The notes beneath the pieces are model-generated. The model did no database searches and was not told the origin of the DNA. It worked only from the letters and a program-made list of their open reading frames with translations. This document shows positions 17,406 to 25,604 of a stretch of DNA of 64,000 nt, in pieces. The position numbers were made by a program, and so were the translations under genes. Every line of letters starts with the position of its first letter. The stretch's first letter is position 1. The stretch lies in contig CAYUSP010000004.1 of NCBI GenBank assembly GCA_964447405.1, forward strand, positions 124,001 through 188,000, written 5' to 3'. The DNA is from JALNZF01 sp964447405. GTDB lineage: Bacteria; Nitrospirota; UBA9217.

Positions 17406-19736
17406 TTATTTATTCACCGTTATCGTTGGTCCCGTGATCGGCAATCCCGGGATCGTGATTGCATTCCCTGATGTCGCTCCTCTGGCCGTTACTCCGGTGA
17501 CCCTTACCTGATAGGTCGAAGCCGTCGCCGGAGTCCCGGTTGACGTGGTGGTCGTTTGGTTGCTCGCTACACTGGAATCGCCGCCGCCACCTCCGCTGCT
17601 GCACGCGCTGAACCCGACAGCCATCAGAAACAGAACGATGACAACCAGCCACCTTCGCACACGCCTGTAAGCAATCATTCCTGCAAACGCTAACGGGAAG
17701 ACCGCGAATGGCAGCGCCGATGCCAGCGTGGTGTTGAAATCATAAGTGATCAGCAGCTTCGGGGTCGTTCCTGCGGTCACCGTCAGCGCCGTGCTGAGCG
17801 TCAGATCAAGCGAACCATTGTTCGCCGCAAAAGTACCGCTGGCAAGCACGGTATCGCCTGCATCCACAACGCCGTTTCCGTTCACATCAAGATATAATTT
17901 CACCAATGTGATGTCGGCCGCCTTTCCCGTTCCGCCGTCCTGTATCGTAACCTTTTCGATCTTCATATTGTCGGTACCCGTTGCAAGACTGATAAGCTGA
18001 ATCATGGAAATGTTAGTAGCCCCTTTAATCGCTGTCGTTCCCGTGACCGCGCTTGAGACCTGGCCGATGCCATAGGCGGTTATAGTCGTGCTCACAGTGG
18101 CCGTATTGTTCGATATGACGAGATCTTCCGACGCAGCGCTGGACACAATCGCCTTGTTGATGACCGATTGCCCCACTAATCCAGCGGAAGGTTTGGCAAC
18201 GATCGTAATGGGAACGGTAGCGCCGTTGCTGATGATTCCGAGGTTGCAGGTGACTGTGCCGCTTGCCTCGGTGCAGGTTGTTCCCGTTACGGACGATGAA
18301 ACATAGGCCATGCCAGGCGGCAGAATATCGGTGACCACAACATTGTGCGCGGTTGGTTCCGCATTGGGCGCTAACGATGTCGTCCCGTTGTTCTTTACCG
18401 ACAGTGTATAGGTGACCTGATCAGCGGGACTGATCGAGGTCGGACTGGAAACAGCAGTGATCGACAGGTCAGCGCTGTAGAAACCCAGATCCATCGATGC
18501 GAAGTACGTTCTATCCATCGTCAGAACATAGGGGTTGGTCGTGTCCGTTATGGTCACACCGGCAGGACTGCTGACGATGTTCCAGTTCTTAAAATAGTAT
18601 CCCGGCGTATCGATCACGGGGGTCAGCGTGTAATGCGCTCCCATGTCCGATGTGGTAGCTTCGATGTGAGCTATGCTGCTTGCTGTCAGAGCAAGGTTGT
18701 GGCCTACCGGCGTAACGCCGACCGAACCGGTTGTCGTGAATGTCTGGTCAGCGCCGGTGAATGTGGTGCCGGGAGTACCGTCGACGCGAACATAGCGGAG
18801 GCGCCAATGGTAGGTGGTTCCCGAAACGAGACCGCTCCAGTCTGCGTATATGGATGCCGTTGTAGACGACGGAGCAGAATAGGGGCCAAGCGAGAAGGGA
18901 TAGCTGGACCCATTGGTGCCTATTTCGATATAGATCGATCCCCTCGCGCCATTATGATTGATCGTTCCGCTCGAATGGGCCGTGGTATTGGTGATGTTCG
19001 TTGTCGAATGAGTCGTGAATGTCGGCGTATGATTAGCAACGGTCACCCACTGATACGTACCGGAACTCGGCGCTGATACGCCGTTCCACCCTGCCTGTGC
19101 GCCGTCCCAGGTATTGTACCCGTCAATACCCTGAATGGCGCCAACGAGAAGGGTCTGCGATCCTGCAATACCCAATAGCGGAGCGGACGATCTGAGCGGA
19201 AAGAATATGGAGAGTATCCGCCTCGTCGCAAGCGGCCAGGGCCCCTGTGTCGAATCCAGGCTGTAGAAGCCGGTACCATAGATGCCCATACTGGGTTGCG
19301 TGGGACAGGAGCCATCTGTTATCTGATGATAGGGATCCACAGAATCGCCCTGCACAACAGCAGGCCGTTCCGTCCAACACTCGATGGGGTGTGCAGCATC
19401 AACAGCGAATTCAGTGTACTTCGGCAACCCGACCTCGACATGCACATAGGGACCGGCGCAGGGATTGCCGGGCGTGCTCACCACAATCTTTCCGTAGTAG
19501 ATGTCCCCTACCTTGGGCGGGATTGTCGGATCAGCTCCGAATCCCACGTATTCCATGGTCAAGGGTTCCGAATAAGGCGACCCCTGGATCTGACTGACGC
19601 AGTTTATGGTATAGGTATAGGAAAAATTACCGTTCATCCACTGGTATGCTGCGAAAGCCTCTGCTGTGATCACCTGCATGATCAGTACTACAAGAATGAT
19701 CAATCCTCCAACGCGGCGCGTGTTTTCAACCTTCAT
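17406..19736 (-). CDS. Secreted DUF11 protein with internal lipobox near the C-terminus
   Basis: 776 residues from the ATG at 19736, preceded by an almost perfect AGGAGG. The longer frame from 19790 lacks a ribosome-binding site. An ordinary signal peptide ends in AEAFA. Domains: an N-terminal beta-rich region, an FN3-like stretch, a DUF11 domain (ADLSITAVSSPTSISPADQV onward, with VTDILPPGM), and a dockerin-like segment (KLYLDVNGNGVVDAGDT). Near the end are two hydrophobic segments separated by RRVRR, the second ending in VGFSACSSGGGGG, which looks exactly like a lipoprotein signal, then a 64-residue tail (YQVRVTGV). It is the first gene of the minus-strand block; the next starts 31 bases after its stop. 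Anchoring through the C-terminal segment is likely. Confidence 0.82.
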   Translation of the reverse strand: MKVENTRRVGGLIILVVLIMQVITAEAFAAYQWMNGNFSYTYTINCVSQIQGSPYSEPLTMEYVGFGADPTIPPKVGDIYYGKIVVSTPGNPCAGPYVHVEVGLPKYTEFAVDAAHPIECWTERPAVVQGDSVDPYHQITDGSCPTQPSMGIYGTGFYSLDSTQGPWPLATRRILSIFFPLRSSAPLLGIAGSQTLLVGAIQGIDGYNTWDGAQAGWNGVSAPSSGTYQWVTVANHTPTFTTHSTTNITNTTAHSSGTINHNGARGSIYIEIGTNGSSYPFSLGPYSAPSSTTASIYADWSGLVSGTTYHWRLRYVRVDGTPGTTFTGADQTFTTTGSVGVTPVGHNLALTASSIAHIEATTSDMGAHYTLTPVIDTPGYYFKNWNIVSSPAGVTITDTTNPYVLTMDRTYFASMDLGFYSADLSITAVSSPTSISPADQVTYTLSVKNNGTTSLAPNAEPTAHNVVVTDILPPGMAYVSSSVTGTTCTEASGTVTCNLGIISNGATVPITIVAKPSAGLVGQSVINKAIVSSAASEDLVISNNTATVSTTITAYGIGQVSSAVTGTTAIKGATNISMIQLISLATGTDNMKIEKVTIQDGGTGKAADITLVKLYLDVNGNGVVDAGDTVLASGTFAANNGSLDLTLSTALTVTAGTTPKLLITYDFNTTLASALPFAVFPLAFAGMIAYRRVRRWLVVIVLFLMAVGFSACSSGGGGGDSSVASNQTTTTSTGTPATASTYQVRVTGVTARGATSGNAITIPGLPITGPTITVNK

Positions 19737-20036
19737 ATTATCCCCTCCTATTTTTATCCTGTATATTAAGCCCGATTGAAGAACAGTCATTTCGTGTAAG
19801 ACACTATAAACTTCAGATACATTTTATTGCAAGGTAATATTCACGCTTTAGAACATATGCATCTAAACTTTTGGCTAATATATCATCTATATTCTCGCAG
19901 TTATCACATGCGTTACGATCCTTTACTCATCTTTCATGAATCAGGCGGCATGTGCAGGTCATCACGACTCGGTCTCCTCTCGAAACAAACTCCCTGATGA
20001 AATTGCCACTGACTCCTGTTATAATGCCCTACCCTC
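19737..20036. other. Divergent intergenic region, lipoprotein block and cysteine synthase
   Basis: About 300 AT-rich bases. It must hold the promoter of the eight-gene minus-strand block. Only weak -35/-10 candidates were seen (TTGCAA with TATAGT about 18 bases on, near 19800-19835, minus). No small gene or repeat was found. Confidence 0.5.
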
Positions 20037-20966
20037 ATGGACCAGCCACAGGAAATAGGATATTCCACGTCAGCATCAACAGTCCTGCACACGATCGGCA
20101 GCACCCCGCTCATCAGGATCAATGCCCTTGCCTCGGGAATCGACCCGCGGGTGCGCATCTTCGCGAAGCTCGAACGCGGCAATCCCGGAGGCTCGGTCAA
20201 GGACCGCGCGGCTTTCCGCATGATCCAGGATGCCGAGGACGCGGGCCTGCTGACCCGGGACAGGACCATCCTCGACTCAACCTCGGGCAACACGGGCATT
20301 GCGTACGCTATGATCGGAGCAGTCAAAGGTTACCGCGTCAGAATCGTGATCCCCGAGAATGCCAGCGTAGAGCGGAAAAAGATCATGGCAGGATTCGGCG
20401 CGGAGCTGGTTTTATCCAGCCCCTTTGAAGGCGCTGACGGCGCGATACACCTGGCAAAAGACATTCTGAATAAAGATTCCGGGCTCTATTTCCAGCCTGA
20501 CCAGTACAACAACCCCGCCAATCCGAGGGCACATGAATTGACCACCGGCCCCGAACTCATCAGCCAGACTCAAGGGTCCATAACCCATTTCATCGCCTGC
20601 GTCGGGACTGGCGGCACGATCATGGGCACGGGACGGGCGCTCAGAAAATTCAATGCAAACATCCGGATTCTGTCCGTACACCCGGACAACTCCATGCATG
20701 GCATTGAAGGGACAAAGTACCTCGAAGAAGGCGCGATCGTGCCGGGGATCTTTGATAAAAGCTTTCCTGATGAACGGCTCACCATGGATACAGAAACAGC
20801 GTTTGCAATAACAAAACGGTTGGCGCGAGAAGAAGGAATGTTTGTAGGAACATCCTCGGGAGCAGCGCTTGCCGCGGCACTGAGCGTGGCGCGAAAATTG
20901 GAGCAGGGCACCATCGTGGTGATGTTTCCTGATGGCGGGGACAGGTATCTGAGCAGGGAGTTTTAG
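20037..20966 (+). CDS. cysM: PLP-dependent cysteine synthase (CysK/CysM family)
   Basis: 309 residues, the family norm. It forms cysteine by replacing the acetyl or phosphate group of an activated serine with a sulfur nucleophile. Motifs: TPLIRIN, the PLP lysine in GGSVKDRAAF, TSGNTGIAYA (substrate loop), GTGGTIMGTGR (phosphate cup) and GTSSGAA. No clear Shine-Dalgarno precedes the ATG. The next plus-strand gene encodes a JAMM metallopeptidase. CysM plus a JAMM protein is the known pairing of the CysO-type route in actinobacteria, where sulfide is carried on a small ubiquitin-like protein and freed by the JAMM enzyme. CysM rather than CysK is chosen on that context only. Confidence 0.85.
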   Translation: MDQPQEIGYSTSASTVLHTIGSTPLIRINALASGIDPRVRIFAKLERGNPGGSVKDRAAFRMIQDAEDAGLLTRDRTILDSTSGNTGIAYAMIGAVKGYRVRIVIPENASVERKKIMAGFGAELVLSSPFEGADGAIHLAKDILNKDSGLYFQPDQYNNPANPRAHELTTGPELISQTQGSITHFIACVGTGGTIMGTGRALRKFNANIRILSVHPDNSMHGIEGTKYLEEGAIVPGIFDKSFPDERLTMDTETAFAITKRLAREEGMFVGTSSGAALAAALSVARKLEQGTIVVMFPDGGDRYLSREF

Positions 20967-21009
20967 ACAGTGAAGAGTAAAATTCTACGCAAAGCGGCAA
21001 GATTATTTT

Positions 21010-21116
21010 CGCGCAAAGCCGCAAAGGCGCCAAGAAAGACGTAAAAAGAAACTAAGACTTTTGGCTTTAAACCATAGACTTAAAGGTTTTCTTTGCGCGC
21101 TTTGCGGCTTTGCGCG
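21010..21116. repeat. Large inverted repeat between cysM and the JAMM gene
   Basis: Arms of about 28 bases (21010-21037 and 21089-21116) with a GCGCAAAGCCGCAAAG core and few mismatches, separated by about 50 AT-rich bases. A related partial copy lies just upstream (20987-21000). It resembles dispersed intergenic repeats built from CGCAAAG units. It could fold into a long hairpin between the two genes and lower read-through, or be a non-autonomous mobile repeat. Confidence 0.75.
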
Positions 21117-21220
21117 AGATGCCTTTTGATTCCGGCTTGTCCGGGTTAGGTTGATTAAAATCAAATTCTTCTTACAGAAATGACATTTTGTATTTAGCCT
21201 GTACTGTTTTGGAGGACCTT

Positions 21221-21667
21221 ATGTTGACCCCCGCATCCATTGAAGCAATCTCAAAACAAGCCATGGCTGAATATCCATCCGAATGCTGCGGAATCGTCAC
21301 CGGCACTTCCTCAATCCAGCGGGTCCACCCTTGCAGGAACCGGCAGGACGAACTGCACGCGCTGGATCCGGAGCAGCACCCGCGCACCAGCCGCGAAGCC
21401 TATGACATGGACCGGAACGAAATGGAAAGGATATTCGCTGACGCGGGAGCGAAGGGCGAGCAGGTTGTCTGCTTCTACCATTCGCACATCGACTGCGGCG
21501 CCTACTTCTCCACAATGGACAAGGATGTCCAGACAGTCTTCGGCGAGCCCGAGTTCCCCACTGCCGTCCACGTGGTCGTGTCCGTGAAGGAACGGAAGAT
21601 CGCCGAACTCAGGGGATTCCTCTGGAATGGAGCAGGTCAGGACTTCGTCGAGGTCAAGGTGGTATAG
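21221..21667 (+). CDS. JAMM/MPN-domain zinc metallopeptidase (Mec-like)
   Basis: 148 residues from the ATG at 21221, which has GGAGG five bases upstream. The longer frame from 21188 has no such site. The full JAMM signature is present: an N-terminal Glu in EYPSECCG, then H-x-H-x7-S-x2-D in HSHIDCGAYFSTMD. Bacterial stand-alone JAMM proteins remove C-terminal additions from ubiquitin-like sulfur carriers; Mec of Mycobacterium releases cysteine from CysO. The upstream neighbour is a cysteine synthase, supporting that role. No ThiS/MoaD/CysO-like carrier gene is visible nearby, so the partner must lie elsewhere. Confidence 0.9.
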   Translation: MLTPASIEAISKQAMAEYPSECCGIVTGTSSIQRVHPCRNRQDELHALDPEQHPRTSREAYDMDRNEMERIFADAGAKGEQVVCFYHSHIDCGAYFSTMDKDVQTVFGEPEFPTAVHVVVSVKERKIAELRGFLWNGAGQDFVEVKVV

Positions 21668-21690
21668 GATACACTGATTATGAACGTAAC

Positions 21691-21716
21691 AAAGGGGAAC
21701 GTACTGTTCCCCTTTT
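21691..21716. terminator. Bidirectional terminator between JAMM and MBL-fold genes
   Basis: Perfect ten-base stem (AAAGGGGAAC and its complement) with a five-base loop. It ends in TTTT on the plus strand and a T-bearing sequence on the minus strand. It lies between two convergent genes. Confidence 0.88.
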
Positions 21717-21754
21717 CATGGTCAACGTAGTTTTTTCCCAATAAAAAGCAGCTG

Positions 21755-22594
21755 CTAAAGCGGTATCTCTTTCCCTGCTTCAGTACCGAAACAGCGCAGG
21801 TTCGCTCCTTGTTCTCCGGCGATGCGATTGCAATCATCCACCAGCGCGTCCAGCGCAGCATCGCTCCGCTCCTGGTTGTGGTGGAACAGACCGAACTGCT
21901 TCGCCCCCGCGTCAATCGCCAGCTGGAGCGCATCGGTGTAGACTGAATGGCCCCAGCTTTTGGTCATTTTGTACTGCTCCTGCGTATACTCGGAATCATG
22001 GATCAGCAGGTCCGCGCCTTCGGAGAAACGGGCGAATTCATCGTACGTTGAGCCGCCGGGGTGCTTGAGCGTCAGTTCGTTGTCCGTCAGGAAGACGAAG
22101 CTCTTTCCGTCTTCCTCGAACCGGAATCCCAGGCCCTGGTTGGGATGGTTCAACTGGATAGGCTTAATGTGAATTGATCCGATGCTGAAAGCCCGGTTGC
22201 ATACAGCCTGCGTCTTGAACTCGGCGGCAAGCTGGCCGAATTCCACGGGGAAATAGGGCGCTGTCATGGATTTCTCGAGGATATCCTGCACTGACCGCTT
22301 TGTGTAGGGGCAGCCGTAGATGCTGATCTTCGTCCCTTTCATGTAGATGGGTTTGAAAAAGGGGAACCCCATGAGGTGGTCCCAGTGAGCGTGGGTAAAG
22401 AGGAGCGAGAACTCACGCTTCCCGCTGGCAAGCATCTTGTTGCCCAGTCTGCGCATGCCCGTGCCGGCATCAACGATGATTATGTCGCCGTTCGAGCTCG
22501 TGATCTCCATGCAGGTCGTATCGCCGCCGTACTTGACGTACTCAGCCCCCGACACTGCTATCGAACCCCTTGCCCCCCAACAGGTTACTTTCAT
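21755..22594 (-). CDS. Metallo-beta-lactamase-fold hydrolase
   Basis: 279 residues. The zinc motif THAHWDH is complete, followed by later ligand positions (LTDNE, IHDSEYTQE, HHNQERSD). The opening VTCWGARGSIAVSG and the acidic VDAGTG strand place it in the PhnP/phosphodiesterase-like branch of the MBL fold, seen also in proteins joined to response regulators or adenylate cyclases. GGAGG precedes the ATG by seven bases. Likely a cytoplasmic phosphodiesterase, possibly acting on a cyclic nucleotide or a phosphonate intermediate, but no substrate evidence is present. It converges with the JAMM gene at a shared terminator. Confidence 0.88.
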   Translation of the reverse strand: MKVTCWGARGSIAVSGAEYVKYGGDTTCMEITSSNGDIIIVDAGTGMRRLGNKMLASGKREFSLLFTHAHWDHLMGFPFFKPIYMKGTKISIYGCPYTKRSVQDILEKSMTAPYFPVEFGQLAAEFKTQAVCNRAFSIGSIHIKPIQLNHPNQGLGFRFEEDGKSFVFLTDNELTLKHPGGSTYDEFARFSEGADLLIHDSEYTQEQYKMTKSWGHSVYTDALQLAIDAGAKQFGLFHHNQERSDAALDALVDDCNRIAGEQGANLRCFGTEAGKEIPL

Positions 22595-22912
22595 CCGCCA
22601 GCCTCCAGTCCTGAACAGCGTTGACAGACACGAAACAGAAGCCTTCCCGGATCAAGCAGCATTGCATCATTGAACCAGATTATATAACAAAATCATCTCA
22701 ATTTTCACAAAATAATTGCATCCACACAATTTATTTTCTGGCTGTGTAATTGAGCTGAGGCTGATCGCGCGGAGAGATGGTCCTGAACGCTTTACCTATA
22801 TTCTCCTATTTTTTTGCTTTTACAGTGTACCTATGTGACTTATGTGTCTGAAAAGCTTTCCGGCTTATCCGGATATACCGAAACTCATTCTCTATTCCAG
22901 CTTCACATGGAC
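22595..22912. other. Intergenic region upstream of the MBL-fold gene
   Basis: AT-rich, about 320 bases. A perfect TATAAT on the minus strand (22679-22684), about 85 bases before the MBL gene start, is the best promoter candidate, although its -35 element is poor. No gene or repeat found. Confidence 0.5.
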
Positions 22913-23545
22913 CTATTTAATCGATCTCATCAGTTCGTCCAGAGACCTTCTCTGCCGCGCAACCGGAGCCTCATCAGGAACGCCCATTGGAATAAGTGCC
23001 GCGATAAATTTTTCCTTGCCATAGCCCAATAGTGTTTCAAATTCATTTTGTGCAACAAGCGGCCCCGTCATCCAGCAGGAGCCGTAGCCCAGGGCATGGG
23101 CGGCGAGCAGCATATGCTCGACAGCCGCCGCGACGCTCTGGAGCCCCGGGTTAGGCCGGAGCCGCAGGATGTCATCAGGAGCATATCCCATTTTCGCCAG
23201 CAGACGGTTCGACGACGTGTCGTACGTTTCCATGAAAACCGCGATCACCACAGGTGCTTTCTCAAAGAACGTGTAATAGCTGGTTTTGTATGCTGAAAGC
23301 CGCTGCGCCTGCTTATCATCCTCGGCAAAGGGGACCATCCGGTCGATCATGTCCCGCACTGCCTGCGCCATGTCTTTCAGCACACTCGGGTCTTGTATGA
23401 CCAGAAAGCTCCACGGCTGAGTATTGTTTGCGCTCGGAGCCATCCTGCCTGCATCGAGGATTTTTTTGATGTCCTCATCCGGCACCGGTGTCTGTTTGAA
23501 CCGGCGGATGCTTATTCTGTTTTGTATTGCTTCGAAAAGATCCAT
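22913..23545 (-). CDS. Nitroreductase-family FMN oxidoreductase
   Basis: 210 residues. The N-terminal RRSIR-like FMN motif (IQNRISIRRFKQTPVPDEDI) and APSANNTQPWSF are typical of the NfsB/BluB-type nitroreductase fold. The second glycine-rich FMN contact (ALGYGSCWMTGPL) and the helix leading to PMGVPDEAPV are also present. Such proteins are dimers that use NAD(P)H to reduce nitro groups, quinones or flavins. GGGGGGA lies before the ATG. The neighbours give no pathway, so the substrate is unknown. Confidence 0.9.
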   Translation of the reverse strand: MDLFEAIQNRISIRRFKQTPVPDEDIKKILDAGRMAPSANNTQPWSFLVIQDPSVLKDMAQAVRDMIDRMVPFAEDDKQAQRLSAYKTSYYTFFEKAPVVIAVFMETYDTSSNRLLAKMGYAPDDILRLRPNPGLQSVAAAVEHMLLAAHALGYGSCWMTGPLVAQNEFETLLGYGKEKFIAALIPMGVPDEAPVARQRRSLDELMRSIK

Positions 23546-23687
23546 GCAGTATTCCCCCCTATCAGCGTCTCAGTTAATCCCCCTGGCCAAGGCGGCAAAG
23601 CCGGGGCTGTTCCGCCAGTCGACAAAAAGCCTCGTCCGCGCCCTATGGTCCGATTCATTATCCACTCTCTTCAGCGTTGCGCATTCA

Positions 23688-25094
23688 CTATTGATCCGTG
23701 TCAAGCCACAGACCGGTCGGATTGGTAAATGGAATCACGATATCCGGCGCGATATTTCCGTTTGCTGAGCTTGCATTCTTGAAAATACTGACCTTGCTCC
23801 CGTTATAATTTCCAATGTAAAGACGGTCGGTCGCGCTGTCAAGCCTGATGCCGGCAGGGCTGGTCAATCCGGTGTTGGTACCGGAAATGATCCTGGCAGG
23901 AGCGATGTCCCCAGTTGCGGTGCTCGCATTGCTGAAAACAAGGACTTTGTTGTTTCCAAAGTTAGCTGCATAGAGGCTGTCGGAAGCTGAGTCCAACCAG
24001 ATACCATAAACAAAATTAATTGAGGTCGTCGGGCCGGAAATCACTCTGCTCGGTGCAATATCCCCACTCGTTGTGCTCGCATTGTTATATACCGTGATCC
24101 GGTTCGCCAGTGGGTTAGAAACATAAAGCTGGTCTTTTGCCGAATCGAGCCAAAGGCTAAAAGGTGTTGACAGCGATGTGGACGGGCCGGAAATGATCCT
24201 GCTCGGAACGATGTTCCCACTTGTTGAGCTTACACTGCTAAAAATGACAATACTATTGGCGCTCCAATTAGCGACATAAAGTCGGTCATTGGCTGCGTCC
24301 AGCCAGATTCCGACCGGTCCATGAAGGCTGGTTGTTGCACCGGAAATGATCCTCGAGGGTGCGGTGTTTCCATTGACCGTACTCGCGTTATTAAATACGA
24401 GTATATGGTTATAGCCAAAGCTGCTCACATAGAGACGGTTCGAGGCCGAATCCAGCCATATACCGCCCCATGGATTATTAAGCGATGTACTTGCCCCGGA
24501 GACGAGTCTGTCAGGAAGTGATGTCATATCGCCGCTTCTCGGCCTGTTGAATACCGCGATCTGGTTGGCTGAACTTAATACATAGAGCCTCGAAACAGTG
24601 AGCGACCCTCCGGTCGTGAACGACCACGAGTAGTTCTGTGTCAGGGCATTGCCGCTCGTGTCCTGTATTCCAGTGGTGAGAGTTACGGTGAAATAAGTGA
24701 AGGCCGGAAGAGCGGTAGTCGGGTCGAAGTAAGCTGTCCTGGAACCGCTATTGTACGAAATCGAGCCGGCGATCGGCGTGGAGCCTGCCGTTACCGTGAA
24801 CGACCCCGCGGTGATGGTTGCAGCGCTCATGGGTTTGGAGAAAACCACCTGGATGACCGCATCAAGGGGAATCGAGGTGTTGAGATCTGCGGGATTGGTT
24901 GACGTGATTGATGGGAGGGTCGGGCCAGCGGGGCCTACGGTCCCTGTCGGACCGGTTGCGCCGTCCTGTCCGTTTTGGCCGGCAACTCCAGCAGGTCCAG
25001 CTGCTCCGTCTGACCCACTTCCGCCATTGCAGCCGGACACGAATAAGAAGCCAAGCAACGCCATCGTGATAAAGACGACCAATGAACGATTCAT
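23688..25094 (-). CDS. Lipoprotein with Big_5 domain and NHL-like propeller
   Basis: 468 residues from the ATG at 25094, which has AAAGGAGGT just upstream; the longer frame from 25157 reads through this site. Lipobox VSGC, a collagen-like Gly-x-y stretch (GAAGPAGVAGQNGQDG), a Big_5/SbsA-type Ig-like domain (STNPADLNTSIPLDAVIQV ... FTTGG), then about six repeats of roughly 44 residues with GIWLDSASNRLYVSS and NASTxxGDIAPSRIISG. This is the pattern of a six-bladed NHL-type propeller. It resembles in plan the lipoproteins at 4356-19736 but is separated from them by four genes. Surface binding or sensing is the likely role. Confidence 0.85.
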   Translation of the reverse strand: MNRSLVVFITMALLGFLFVSGCNGGSGSDGAAGPAGVAGQNGQDGATGPTGTVGPAGPTLPSITSTNPADLNTSIPLDAVIQVVFSKPMSAATITAGSFTVTAGSTPIAGSISYNSGSRTAYFDPTTALPAFTYFTVTLTTGIQDTSGNALTQNYSWSFTTGGSLTVSRLYVLSSANQIAVFNRPRSGDMTSLPDRLVSGASTSLNNPWGGIWLDSASNRLYVSSFGYNHILVFNNASTVNGNTAPSRIISGATTSLHGPVGIWLDAANDRLYVANWSANSIVIFSSVSSTSGNIVPSRIISGPSTSLSTPFSLWLDSAKDQLYVSNPLANRITVYNNASTTSGDIAPSRVISGPTTSINFVYGIWLDSASDSLYAANFGNNKVLVFSNASTATGDIAPARIISGTNTGLTSPAGIRLDSATDRLYIGNYNGSKVSIFKNASSANGNIAPDIVIPFTNPTGLWLDTDQ

Positions 25095-25399
25095 AGGGAT
25101 ACCTCCTTTTTTGAGCTGGGCCATGAGTATCATCAATACCCTTAACCTTTTAGTCAATGCAATTTACCTGAGCACCTGCTCAAAATGCGATGAGCATTCA
25201 ATCTTAGTTTCCAATTGCTGAGCTTGTGTTAGAAGGGGCGTCACGAACAAATGGCTTGGATAGCTGAACATAGTCTTCGGCCTGGGCATATCAGAGTCAT
25301 GAGGGATTCTAATCAGCATGACGAGGTATGGTTGTACTTGTATGAGGTTACATAATGGACCGACAAAATGCTGCAAGGATACTTAAGTATAACGAGGGG
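25095..25399. other. Intergenic region without recognised gene
   Basis: About 305 bases between the propeller lipoprotein and the YjfB-like gene. It holds the lipoprotein's Shine-Dalgarno sequence. No promoter, terminator or repeat could be supported. Confidence 0.5.
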
Positions 25400-25585
25400 C
25401 TATATTTTGATATCAATGAGACTATTGCCCCGCTCTTGCTGCAATTGCGTGATCTGCGCAGCATTCTGCTCGACCATGGCAGCAATAGCCTGCTCGGCCT
25501 GAGCATTCTGCTTCAGAATAGATTGGGATATCTGTAGGGACATTGTCATAGCAGCGGTCAGTGCTGATGATCGTATCGCATCCAT
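25400..25585 (-). CDS. Small YjfB-like putative motility protein
   Basis: 61 residues. The pattern (short Met-Asp start, Ala/Met-rich helix MTMSLQISQSILKQNAQAE, then QAIAAMVEQ) resembles the YjfB family, small proteins of unknown action often linked to motility genes. AGGAG lies seven bases before the ATG. It begins 20 bases after the stop of the candidate selenoprotein gene in the same orientation, so the two are probably co-transcribed. Length and composition fit; the family call is tentative. Confidence 0.65.
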   Translation of the reverse strand: MDAIRSSALTAAMTMSLQISQSILKQNAQAEQAIAAMVEQNAAQITQLQQERGNSLIDIKI

Positions 25586-25604
25586 TTTTCATCTCCTGTT
25601 CCGG

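Noticed and set aside
20987..21116. Possible c-di-GMP (GEMM) riboswitch because of CGCAAAGCC
   Set aside because: The motif belongs to a long inverted repeat and lacks the GEMM tetraloop-receptor arrangement.
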